Shown here: positions 1-11,323 of the stretch, one piece after another
Layout: the number at the start of each line of letters is the position of its first letter
Position numbering within the stretch: the first letter of the stretch is position 1
NCBI GenBank assembly: GCA_000310025.1
Contig: FN649750.1
Location: 2,463,211 to 2,518,276 of the forward strand
DNA: 55,066 nucleotides
Direction: 5' to 3'
Source of the DNA: Ectocarpus siliculosus
Taxonomy: Eukaryota > Sar > Phaeophyceae > Ectocarpales > Ectocarpaceae
Notes under the pieces: model-generated
Database searches by the model: none
Told to the model about the DNA's origin: nothing
What the model saw: only the letters and a program-made list of their open reading frames with translations
Position numbers and translations under genes: made by a program

Positions 1-13
1 CCCCCTCCCCCCC
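1..13. repeat. C-rich homopolymer at the window start
   Basis: The first 13 bases are C except for one T. The other end of the window is also a C run, so this is probably where assembly stopped and not a biological boundary. The gene that follows is therefore cut at its 5' side. Confidence 0.8.
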
Positions 14-56
14 GTGAAACCTGTGAATCTACCGAAACCCGGTATTGGATGGCCAG

Positions 57-1519
57 TCCTTGACCGCCAGCCTCAACGAAAAGGTGATCCAGTCCAAGAA
101 GCTGGAGCAGTTCCTGTACTCCCTCCCCGACACCAACCAAGACGGGCTCATCACGCGCTTCGAGGTGAGCGCTGCTGCTATTGCACCGGTGCTTCGCGTA
201 GGCGGCGCGATCGGAACATGGTCTAGACCTCCTGTGGTTCATGACCGCCCCCTTGCCCCGGGGACAAGTCACTGCTGTTGCTGCTGCACCGATGGATGTT
301 CTGGAGCCACGTGTCGCGGCTCTCGCTCTGTTGTGCAACAAACGACGCAACAGCAGCATTGAGTCACAGAAGATATTTTTGATGGTCTCCCTCGTTTTCT
401 TCAAACCACCCAGCTAGCTAGCTCTCGCACGAGAGGGTTACACCGCAGTTTGAGTCGAGACCGAAGGACTTTACCGAAAAGTTTTTTTTCTTCTTTTTTG
501 CCTCCTAACCTATTGCGGTACTCCCGGCAGATCTCTCTCCCGTAGCTGAGCTCGCAGGGAAATAGACCAATCCTGTAGTGATTTGAGAAACGTCTGGTCG
601 TATCATATCATGTTTCTTGTGGCCTGGTCGTGCTGTCGCTTTGTTCACGCACCACCGTCCGTATCGGGAAGTTGTGTTCCTACTGCTGTAGGTGTGTTAG
701 GGGACCAATCCAGTGATCCTAGGAACTGTTGGGTCGCTTCTTGTTCTCGCGGCCTGATCTAGGTGCCGCTTTGCTCACGCACGTCTGCTGCTTCGGGAAA
801 AATGCGGTTCTGCTGTTCCGTGTTTGTTGGCAGTTCGACAAGTACATGAACGAGTACAAGAGGGCGCACCCGGGCCTCACCGACCACGATCTGCCGAGAT
901 TCGAGGACATGGACCACAACAACAACGGACACATCAACTTCCACGAGGTGTGTGTGTGTCTACTTCCCCTTGTATTCTGGCGCTAGTCTACACACCGCTC
1001 TGTGTATTGCGTGTCTGGCGTATCAGGGCGGGGTCGTCACAAAGGATGAAGGGAATTATTTTTGTTTGGTTTGGTTTCTACCGTTCCTTCTGCAACAACG
1101 GCCACGTCGATCTCCCACGAGGTAGATCATTGCCATGTCATCTTGGCTATTGGCTTTTGTGAGGATGGACAAATTGATGCATACCCGTCAGGGCTTGGCT
1201 CGCGCTGGCGTGGGGCGCAAGTTGGAATCGGGTACTGCAGACGGCGGTGTCCGCGCGTGTATACACGTGGGGGGAGCGAACCGTGACGGAAATCCTCCAT
1301 TTCCTCTGTTGCTTCCCGCTTCTGCAGCTGCGATCCAGCGAAATCAGGGTACAACTACCCACCCCATCCAAGACAACCTTATCACCATTCTTCCACTCAC
1401 TCTCCCCCCACGTTTTTATCTCCCCCTCCCCGCCCGGGCGCACGCGCCCGCGTCACCCTTGCTCTTCAAATGAACAGTGGGAAGAGTACCAAATGATGGC
1501 CTTGAACCAGATGGCGTAG
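57..1519 (+). CDS. EF-hand calcium-binding protein, C-terminal part (5' truncated)
   Basis: Three exons chain in phase 0: 57-164, 834-947 and 1478-1519, with donors GAG|GTGAGC and GAG|GTGTGT, acceptors GGCAG| and AACAG|, and stop TAG at 1517-1519. Exon 1 carries the loop DTNQDGLITRFE and exon 2 carries DHNNNGHINFHE. Both have the acidic or Asn ligands at positions 1, 3 and 5, Gly at 6, Ile at 8 and Glu at 12 of a canonical Ca2+-binding EF-hand. Residues between the loops fit the helices that pair two hands. The protein ends 13 residues after the last loop and has no ER-retention signal, so a calmodulin-like or CREC-like assignment cannot be made. The 5' part lies outside the window. Expected role: calcium binding or sensing. 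Confidence 0.82.
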
Positions 1520-3529
1520 TGAGAGGAAGGGTGCTTTCATTGGAGCTAGCCATGGATGGAGCCCAACAAGCGGCATCTGGGAGGTTGCGGCTTGTGGTGG
1601 CTGCCTGCCTTCGCCCCACCACTAGGCAAATAGTGAGCACGTGGTGTCAAGCGAGAGGCCACTCAGTCCATTGGGGTAGGGGGTGGAAAGCGTGAGTTCG
1701 TGCGTTTGCCGCGGGTGCCCCGTGTGTGTTGAAGACGTTAGCGGGGGGGGGGCATGTCGAGGGTCGTGGATGCGTGTGGCACGGGTTTTGTAACGACGCC
1801 ACCCGTGTTGTAGCGAGCGGTAGACCGGGCGGTCCCGTGGTGGTTCTGATCGGGTCCTACTGTGCGGATGTCGTCGCTGCCCCAGCTGGTGCCGAACGGG
1901 TGTGCACTGCTGTAGAGAGAGCGGCGCACTGCGCGGTTGATTCGCCTTTCTTGCTTTGCTGATTGCCATTCCCTTGTAGGTGGAGGCGTCGGGCACATGG
2001 TGGTAAGTACTCGTCGCGGCAACCCTGACCTTTGACCGGGCGTTGAAGAAAAGATTGGGGCGCGGAAGGCGGGGTGGGGGGCGCATGTTCGGAGGCTGAT
2101 GAATGGCTCTGTTCGGATCACGCTGGGTCTCTTGGTAATATAGCTCCGTTCTACGGGCGTCGTCATTGTTTTTTTAGCCTATCTGCGGCAAGGGTGCATG
2201 ATGGCGCGTAGCAACACATGACTGGCCGTTCTGTGTTTGTCGTTCTTATCTTGCAGAAAGGGAGCCCACGGGGGTTGATCCCTCCGCCCACCCCCTCGCA
2301 TCTGCGATATGCAGCTCGTCCAGCTTTGGTATTTGCACATGTCACACGCACCAGGCCTTGGAGTTCTTTGTTTCGTTGCTTCAGTTGAACATCGCGGGTT
2401 GTAGAGGCGGGGGGGAGGGGAGATGCGCCACACTTGTACGGGGCGTGTTTTGCTGTTGTTGTCGATGTTTGCGGGCGCTCCGGGTTGTAATGTTAAGGTT
2501 GTGGGCTTGATCGCTGCGTTTTGCGTGGTGTTTGTTTTCGGCGTTGCATTGATGAGCGTGGGACAGGAGATCGATGTGATGAACTTCAGCGGCAAGTGTG
2601 GCGCCTCGTTTTTCCTCGTCCCGGTGGAATGATCACACGGAACACCCGCATTTTGCCACAGATGCCACATGAAAGCTGCAACATGCCCTCCAAATATGAA
2701 CCAGATACCGAGGGTGGCGGTGCGGTGCAGCAGCACACCGACTTGTTGGTCGATGCAACCAGCATCCAACGGCGGGTACATCATATGCGCACCACAACTA
2801 AATTCACTTGTGCATGTTACCGTGAACAATGCTGGCGGCCAGCTCGTATAGCGAGGGACTCACAAGAGCAGCAGCAGGTAGGTGTATGTATGTATTGTGT
2901 TGTAGGCTGTGATTTTGTGCTGGTGTTGCTTAAGACAACCCTTTTTGGCCCACGGAACGGCAGGGTCTCCAGAGAATATGGAAGAAGCAGGTGCCTGTAC
3001 TGCTTGCTGTACACGTGCATACCAACAATATATATAGCTTGACTATTGGTAGATGACTCATCATGATGAAATCTCCTGCGCTCATCATGAATTAATGGGG
3101 GGGGGGGGAAGCTGCGCGCAGGGTGTCGCTGACGGAGCTGTCATTTTTACACGAAACGGTCTACACTACTACCAGACACACTGACTGGCACGTCTGCTAT
3201 GTAGCAGCGTACTACATACATGTAGAAGACTACGGCGGCCGCAGTAGTTACCTCACGAAAAATTATGCTAAAAAGTGCGGCGCCCCAATACCGTGCCATT
3301 CATTGCATCGCAGCACCCCCGAGGTGTTGCCCACACACAGATGCCTCGTCACTATATAATATACCATGGTACCTCGAATTACGATATTATTTTACCCGTG
3401 AGTAACATCAGACACTACAGTACAACCCCTGGACTTGTTGTTGTTGTCTTCAGGTCTCCGCTCAGTACCCTCTGATGTCCGTACTGGTGCAACGAAGTGG
3501 ACGCCTTCCGTGGGTGCCAGAGTGTCGAA

Positions 3530-3750
3530 TACCGTAAATGACGCAAGATAACACACCCCCTCGACCGATTTTCAAAGATCGATTTCTCAACAGCAGGAAG
3601 ACTCACAACGCCGAAAATGGCGGCGTTGGAACCGTCTCGTTGAGAGCTTTTGGAAAATGTATCATTTCGTTTATGTATCCTCTTCGTCGTCGAGTAATCG
3701 ATCTTTGAAAATCGGGCCAGGGGGTGTGTTATCTTGTGTCATATACGGTA
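3530..3750. mobile_element. MITE-like foldback element, 221 bp with 55-bp inverted repeats
   Basis: Positions 3530-3584 and 3696-3750 are inverted copies, identical at 51 of 55 positions by hand alignment. The ends read TACCGTA and TACGGTA. The 111-bp centre contains smaller nested inverted repeats, for example CAACGCC with GGCGTTG near 3607-3630 and CTCAAC with GTTGAG. There is no coding capacity. A clear target-site duplication was not seen. It could be a non-autonomous DNA transposon (MITE) or a long hairpin transcript. The inverted repeat itself is directly visible; the mobile-element label is inference. Confidence 0.6.
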
Positions 3751-3853
3751 GGTCGGCGCTGGAGCCGCCCGTCCAGAGCATTACCTACCTGCATATATAT
3801 GCTATTGTTCCGTTTCCGCATGCATCCTCGTCGCGTGGAGCAAGTACCTAGTC

Positions 3854-3905
3854 GAGCTTTGGAAATCGGTCCACAGGGGGGATGTGGTATCTCATGTCAC
3901 CTACT
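3854..3905 (+). repeat. Degenerate copy of one arm of the foldback element
   Basis: This stretch resembles the right arm of the 3530-3750 element: CTTTG(A/G)AAATCGG, then a G-rich block, then a TATCTxxTGTCA-like segment. Identity is lower than between the two arms. It suggests a small local family or an older insertion. Confidence 0.35.
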
Positions 3906-5315
3906 TATTATATTATTATACAGCACGTGACAACGGGTACTACATAGATAGATAGATAGTCTACATATTGTATATATATACATGATGCAAGAAGAACAGC
4001 GTCGCCGGCACTCGATGACGATGATCTTGCCCCCGTAAAATGGACGGCTCCTTTGACAAGAAGACAACAATAAAGCATCGGTATCGATTGTAGGCTAGAA
4101 GGATAGAGAGGTGGAGGAGAAAGAAGAGATATATGAAGATACGGGTAGGTAGGTCCTCGGGCAGAACGCTTGGATCGGGGTAATTACGTGCAACCATTTG
4201 GCGCCTCCCTGATCAGTTTCCAAAAAAACAAACAAACGAATTCATTGCTGATCTGTCTCGGACTCATTCTTTTTTTTTTCTTAGTATGACACAACGAATC
4301 CATCTCTATCTTCTCTCATATTAAATGAAAAAAAAACTGCCATGTATCTATCTCGCCGCGGCAGCGAAAGACAAACCTACCATGGGTCACAAGATCCCAG
4401 GACCCTCTATAATACCCTCCTCGGGCATCCATCATTGGCACTGCTGCTCATGACTGCTGCATATTTCGCGGTGTGGAGCTCATCTACGCAGCTGCATCTG
4501 ATCAAAATCAACCCTTGTGGAGTGTGCACACTTGGCAATAGACGCCGAACGCGCCCCCCCGCTCACATATATATATGCGCTCAGATGGAGATCTACAGCT
4601 GTAAATCTGTACATCTGTCACATTTTCATAACTGGAGATTTGCCTGCCTCTTTGTTCGCGAAAAAGGGCAGGGCGGCAGGTCGCTAGGACCATGCCTGCA
4701 CCCTCCTCCGACCTCGGGTCTCTTACCGCAGACCACTACTGGCACTACCTTTCATGTCTGCCGAACTCCTTCGCGGCCTGGAACCCGGTCCGGCAAGGTT
4801 GCAACTGCACACACACCTGCGTGCACATACACGCAGGCCTATAATAGAACCTAGAACGCGCACATATTCACAGACTGCTGTCACACACTGACGCACGGCG
4901 ATCTACGAGAGGCCTGCCATCTACCATATTATTCTCTTCGGAGATCCGGCTGTTTTCGAAAATTTTGGCCGGAGATCACCCATCTTACTATTGAGAGAAA
5001 AGAAGAGGAAAAGCGAGGGAGACCACACACACACCTAAAGAAACCCGGAGCAGCCGGCCGGGTAGCAAGAGCCGGAGGGCGGTCGTCGCCACCACCGGGT
5101 TGTACAACAGACGCCTGCACGGTTTCGTCGCGGCTCCAACCAAGGGCGTTAGAGACGACTACCCCATTACCTGCTGCCGCTCACCTACTATAGTTAGGCG
5201 CGCGACCCGCGGCATCATCTCAACGGTTCTTCTTTTTTTCGAAGGGCCGGCCACATATTTTTGGGCCAGCAGCCATCTGTGTTTCCGGTGTGTGCCCAGC
5301 GCGCTCCGCTGCTAG

Positions 5316-6517
5316 ATGGTGCCGGAGGAGACCACCGCCGAAGTGTCGGAATGGCCTTCCCTGCTTTCCTCCTTCACCGGGATGCTGATGGAGGGGCGCG
5401 TGCTGGGCGTGTTTGGCTCGCACGACGGAGCCGCGGCGGCGCCTGAGGGCAGCCGGCCGGAGCACTCGCGGCAGGTGGAGGAGGAGGAGGAGGAGGAGGA
5501 GGGGCAGGCTTCGAGAAGTGAGGAGAATAAGCCTACAGTTTCTAGCACCACGGAGCCGGCGGCGCTGGAGACCGACCTGCCGGAGCTGGGACGGCTAGAG
5601 CGAAGCATAACCGTGGACGACTTGCTCCCGCGTCGCGAGCCGGCGCCTCCCAGCGGCAACCACATGGAGGTCAGTTCAAAAAACACACGATCACAACATA
5701 GTTCATGCGTGAGCTGCCACATATTTAGCTCTTCATGGCGTTTTCTCTCCCATGTCAGCAAGTTTCTATGAGGTTTTTGTGTGTTGCTGTATGTTCCCAT
5801 GTTTATGCCTCTTTCCTGTTCGACGAACGTACATATCATCAGGTTAGGGGTGCATATTAAATATCCGGCTCCCCGCCTGCTCCCCCTCTAGTCCCGAGCT
5901 CTCGCTGTGCCCTCTCTGAGGTGAACAGCCCCCTTTCCCTACTACTGTAGCTGCCGGCCTTTTTAATTCCACATCGGGGTACGCGTAGCAGGCGGTGGAT
6001 GGAATCCAAACAACCCCACCCCACCCAAAACCGCCGTGTTTCTTCTGTCCTCCTTACAATTCTCTTCCCGCATGGTGCCGCCCAAGTTACTCCGCTCCGT
6101 TGCTTGGGCGCATTGTCGCCTTCACGTTGTAGAAAGAGAAACCGCGTGCATACCACCAGCACCACGATGATGGCGGCGGACCTCTTCTTCCCCGCCCTCG
6201 CCAGCAGAATATATATGGTTCGCTTGTTGTCCACGTTCTTGTGGCGCGCAGCAGCAGCACCGTATGTATTTCCCGGGGTGTCTCGCCCCATGGGCCCACC
6301 GGAACGCTGCCTCTGGTGTGTGTAGTAGGCGTCGCACACACACGCGCTTCCTAGAACACCCGTGTTGCCTGCGCAAGCTGCGCCCCACTCATCATGTGTT
6401 TTTTTTGGCGATGATGGATCTACATCTATCTGCGGACTTGACTACACGCAGGGCAACAACAACCGCCAATCTGATGGCCGTGTTGCGGAGAAGGTTATGG
6501 CCATGGAGGCAAGGCGC

Positions 6518-6556
<39 letters not shown>

Positions 6557-9500
6557 GCGGCACCAGCAGCGGCAAGAAAGCTACTCACTCCAGCAACGGT
6601 ATGTCACTCGGCAATTCATCATCTTTGTCCGCGGCCACCACCACCGTTTGCGGCGTGCGTAATTGTTTGGGGAAGGAAGTTCGATCGTGTAAATATATGG
6701 TACAACAAAGGATGCCCATTTGAGATGACCACGGGAATCGACCGCGTCAATTAGACTAGGTACGGGCAGATGAAGGTACTGGGTAGAGTCGAACGGTATA
6801 ATTGTGAATACAATAATAACCAAAGAGTCGGAGTTTCCCATCGAGGGTGTTGTTTAACTTACATACATTAACCACGAGAAGACTATCCGTTCGAGATTTT
6901 AGTACCAGGTACATGCGTGTGTTTTTATTATTCCTTAATACATCCAAGGTTTGGTTCATCTATAATCTTGCTGGCGGTGCCGAGAAAGTTGCACGAATGC
7001 GGAGCAAGATTTTCCCTAAATTTGTATCTAAGGCGATATGGATTTTTTTATCGGCGAGAGTACGCGCGGGCCAAGACCGCCACGCCGAGAGAGAGGTAGA
7101 TGGTATCTCACATGTTACCACTGCTGCTGGGCAACTGCTGCTGCTGCGAGGCTCAGAAACATCCGCACAAGGGAATGGTTGAAGAGGTCGTTGTGGTGGT
7201 GGAGAGACAGCATAGGTTCAGAGTTTTTCTGCAGCAATAGGCCGGACGCATGCATTCCGTTTCGGTTGTTTTTTTCGGCAGCAAGGAGTCAGGAATCACG
7301 GTAGATAGTTCTGCCGCCCCCACGTGCTCGCCTTCGTTTCTTGCTGGCGAGCGCAAGAATACGACGTGTCCGCCAGAGCCAGTGGGCACTACTACTGCTG
7401 TCGGTTATGTCTTGGCCGCACGGACGCAGACACAATATGTTATATACCTTGGTCCCCCTCTCAAGCATTCGCATCCGATGGCCTCTCACGCTCGCTCTCC
7501 CATGGTTACCGTACAATGTACAATGTAGACGGAGGGTGCTTGACTACGACCACACACAAAACATGAAGCGCGAGGGCGTGAGTGTACACAAACATTAATC
7601 CGCGCCCCCCCCACCCCAAGTCACACATGACGGCAAGAAATTAGATACAACCCCAGCAAGTAACTCGGCTTCCTTTTAAAACATGAACAAAAAGATTTCC
7701 CGCTTGGTACAGCAGTACCCCATTTTCACGACAACTATGCGCTTTTGATCCATGTCGGAAAACCCACTTTGCGGTTCTTGTCCTCCGCGGACGGTGGTAC
7801 GCCACCCTCTCCGCGGAATATTGGAAAACGACGGTACCACTGCTGCTGCTGCGATACGCACGCATGCATGCGACGCTTATGGCTATTTACCCACAAAAAT
7901 TGAGGCATCCTCGGACAAACACGTTTGGAGGGTGGCCAACGTAGCCGTCCCTGGGTTGTGGATAGCCGTTGGGTATTGTGCGTTACGTGGATGTATCGTA
8001 TCTGCTACTAATAGGAGTAAAATCGTTTTTGCCTCGGCGTTTTTTTTGTTTTTCTGCGCCTCGTCTGTGGCAATTCTCGGCGGCATTTGTCGCCATGTTG
8101 GTATGTAGCACGCCCGTAAGCCTGCCTGTATCTGCTGTGAATATTTTTCCCAAGGGGAGAAAAACCGTGCACGCACAAGGCTCCCGAACCGCGAGAACGC
8201 CATGGTCAGGTCTCGAGGGAGCTCTGTACTTGTACCTACCTGCGTGTTCACGCTCTATATAGTACAACACGTTCAATTAATTCCGTTGATCCCTCCCCTC
8301 CTCGTTGCCTCCCCCCCAGCGGCCCCTGCGACCCAACGGTGCGGGGCCGCCCCCCCCCAGCGGCGGGGGATTGAGACCCACTTCTTCCAACATTTCCAGC
8401 GTTTCGGCTGCCGCCACGACAACGGCATCCTACAAGGGGGTTTCGCCGTGCGGCGGCGGCGGCGGCGGCATCACCGGCGCCGCCGGTGCCGGCGCTACCC
8501 GAAGGTGGGCGCGCGCCGGCGGAGGGGCCACGGGCTCGAGCGCGTCGACCGTGGTTCCGGGGATATCTCCGGTCGCGCCCGACGCTCGGACGGAAGCGGG
8601 CAGGGGCTTCGGGTCTATCTCTGCGGGAGGGATCAAGAAAACGCTCCCCGCTACCGCTGACGCCGACGCCGACGCGCGCAACAGCAACAGCAACAGCAAC
8701 ATGAACAGCAACGCCAGCAGCATTCCGCCCCCGCTGGACCTGTCCGCGATCCCGGGGCCCACCCCGCCCCCGGTCCGCAGCGGCACCGGCGGCGGTGGAG
8801 GCAACCGCGGCACCTTCTCCTCCTCGTCGGGGTCCTCCTCTTCGAACAAGCCCGTGGTGCTACAGGGCGCCGCGCTGGAGAGCCTGAGGCGCCTCGGGCG
8901 ACCGGGCTCTTCCGTGAGCGACCGCAGCAGGGGGACGGCGGGGTCCGGGCGGGGGGGCGCGGGGGCGGGGATGAGCGTGCCTCTGGGGGGGGCGACGTCG
9001 AGGATACCGATGGGGGTGCCCTTGGGCTCGGCGTTGCCTTCCGCGTCTTCCAACAAGTCGTCGTCGTCTCGCCGCAAGCAGCAGCAGCAGCCGTGGGCCA
9101 GCAGGGAGGTCGGCGGCAAGGAGTTCCACACCACGGGGAGCTTCCCCGAAGGCGGGGGGGGCGGGGTCGTGGTGCGCGGCGGGGGCGACGCGGCGGAGCG
9201 GCAGGCAGGGCGGGCCCCCGGCGGCGCCGGCGCCGGCGCCGGCCTGGGGTCTGCGAGAAGCGAGTCGGGCATGTCGCGCTTGTTGTCGCGACGGAGAGGG
9301 ATGGGAATTGGCGGGCCGCCCGTGGGAAAGGATGCGCGACGGATGTTTCATGTGAGGACGGGAGATCGGGCATGCGTTGGGTTTTGTTTGTTTGTTGTTG
9401 AGTAGTTGTTCCTCGCGTTTTCAGCTGCGAACGGGATGTGCGTATTTGTGTGTCTTTAATTTGCATCGGCCGCGGTAGCTGGCTGAGCAATGAGAGGCGA

Positions 9501-11291
9501 ATACACTTTCTTGTCGAACGTCTCTATCGACATGGGTGTGCTGTGTGTGGAGTTCCCGAGATGGTGGTTCTGTTGAATCGGTGTGAGTTTAGGCTAGAAA
9601 CGATGATTGCGACGCGGCTATGCATGTGTTTCTTGGTCGCGAGCCCCGCCAGCGCCCCCGTGACACTACTATGAAGTAGTTTAAGCCACTTCTGCATGAA
9701 TGACGGAAAGGTTTGTATGACCGTTGCGCCTAAGCAAATCCTTCCCGCGGTGCAGTTCTCACCCCTCCCCTCTTCCCACCTACAATTGGTACCGCCATCA
9801 TCGTAGGAGGGTTCCAAAAGCAACAGCGACGATATGCCGCCGCCACCCCCGAGCCCGATGCTCACCGGACACCTGCGGCGCGCGCGAGACAGCACCCGGG
9901 GGGAGGCAAAGCAGCAGAAGCAGCAAGCGGAGGTACTACCGGCAGGAGGCCTCGCGGCGAGCGGCCACAGGGGGCGCGGCGGTGGCGGTTGCGGCGGCGG
10001 AGCCCGGCCCCAGAAGTGGGACGAGGACGACGGATTGGGAGCAGCGGCCCCGCCACGCCCCGGCTGCGCCGCGGGGGGTCCCCGGGACGATGATAACGCC
10101 CACAGCCCGAGCGATGTACCGCCCCCTCCGAGCCCGATGCTCACGGGACACCTGCGTTGTGGGCCTGGGCAAGAGAACCGGGCGCCGGCGAAGCTTCCTG
10201 CGGGCCGCGGGCGCGGCGCGTTCAAGGGGCGCGGGGTACGGCCCCAGACGTGGCACGAGGACGACAGGCCGACGGAAGAAGGAGGAGGGGGGCCCTCCTC
10301 CCCTCGCCCCTGCGGCATAGCCGCCGCCGCCGGTGTCCGGCAGGCCAAGGGAGGGGGGTTGTACCTTGCCGGTGGCGAGGCGCAGCGGCAGAAGCAGCAG
10401 CAGCAGCAGCAGCAGAACCAGATGCGTCTCGTCGTTCGGGACCCTAAGGCGGCTGCGGCGAGCAGCAGCAACCACGACGCCTGCTTCCTGAACGATCAGG
10501 TCTCTCCCGGAGCCCTCTCGATGGCGTCGTGCTCCACGGCCTACTCCCGGCTGAGCGCCATTGGCGGGGGGGGGGCTGCGGACGGGAACTTCAACGACAG
10601 CGACAAGCACCTTGACACCCTGGCCAGGGTGGCGGCGGACATCGCCAGGCGGGGCGCGTCGGCGAACGCCGAGCTCGTGACGGGGCTTGGGCGCGGCGCC
10701 TTCGAGAAGATCACGGTGTCGCCCGGAACGCGCCCGCGCAGGGGCAACGACCTTGCCGGCGTCTCGAAGGCGATCCCCGCGGCCGCCGCCGTGGCCAGCG
10801 TGCCCTCGCTGGAATCCAGGAGTACTGCTGTTGCCGCCGCACCGACGACCATAGGCAAGTGGACCGCGGCGGATGCGTACGGCGCGAGGCCGCACGTCCT
10901 GAACTCCCAGCCCTCTCGGTCGGAGCTGTTCGTCGACGACGAATCTTCGGTCTCTTCTGACGACGACGGGTGCAGCGCGAGCAGCGGGGGCTACAGCAGC
11001 GGGGTCCGCCTTGAGCCGCCGAGCCTCACGGTGGCCCACGCTCCCGGGAAGATCTACCTGCCTGTCACGGCGGGTTCTCAGCAGCACCAGAAGCAAGCGG
11101 TGGGGAGGGGCACGCCGGCGACTCACAGCAACGGGCTGCACCACCACCACCGCGCGGCGGCGGCGGCGGGGGACGGGGACGGAGCTCCTCCGTTCCGCCT
11201 GCCGTCGGACATGCGTCTGATGAGCTTCGGCAGCCGGGCCTCGTCGGTCGTCTCCCCTAGGGTTTCGGGTGAGGTAGAGCTCTCGAAGGTA

Positions 11292-11323
<32 letters not shown>

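Larger units (their letters stand above)
1520..5315. other. Intergenic region between the EF-hand gene and the large disordered-protein gene
   Basis: No open frame here has convincing composition plus splice signals. It should contain the 3' flank of the EF-hand gene and the 5' flank of the next gene. It holds a foldback element at 3530-3750 with a degenerate relative at 3854-3905, a G run near 3098, a GATA microsatellite near 3946-3959 and several short AT-rich stretches. No RNA gene was recognised. Confidence 0.55.

Noticed and set aside
9524-10471. 315-codon minus-strand open frame with a repeated RRCPVSIGLGGGG motif
   Set aside because: It is the antisense shadow of the duplicated PPPPSPMLTGHLR coding repeat in the plus-strand exon, whose phase and splice sites are consistent.
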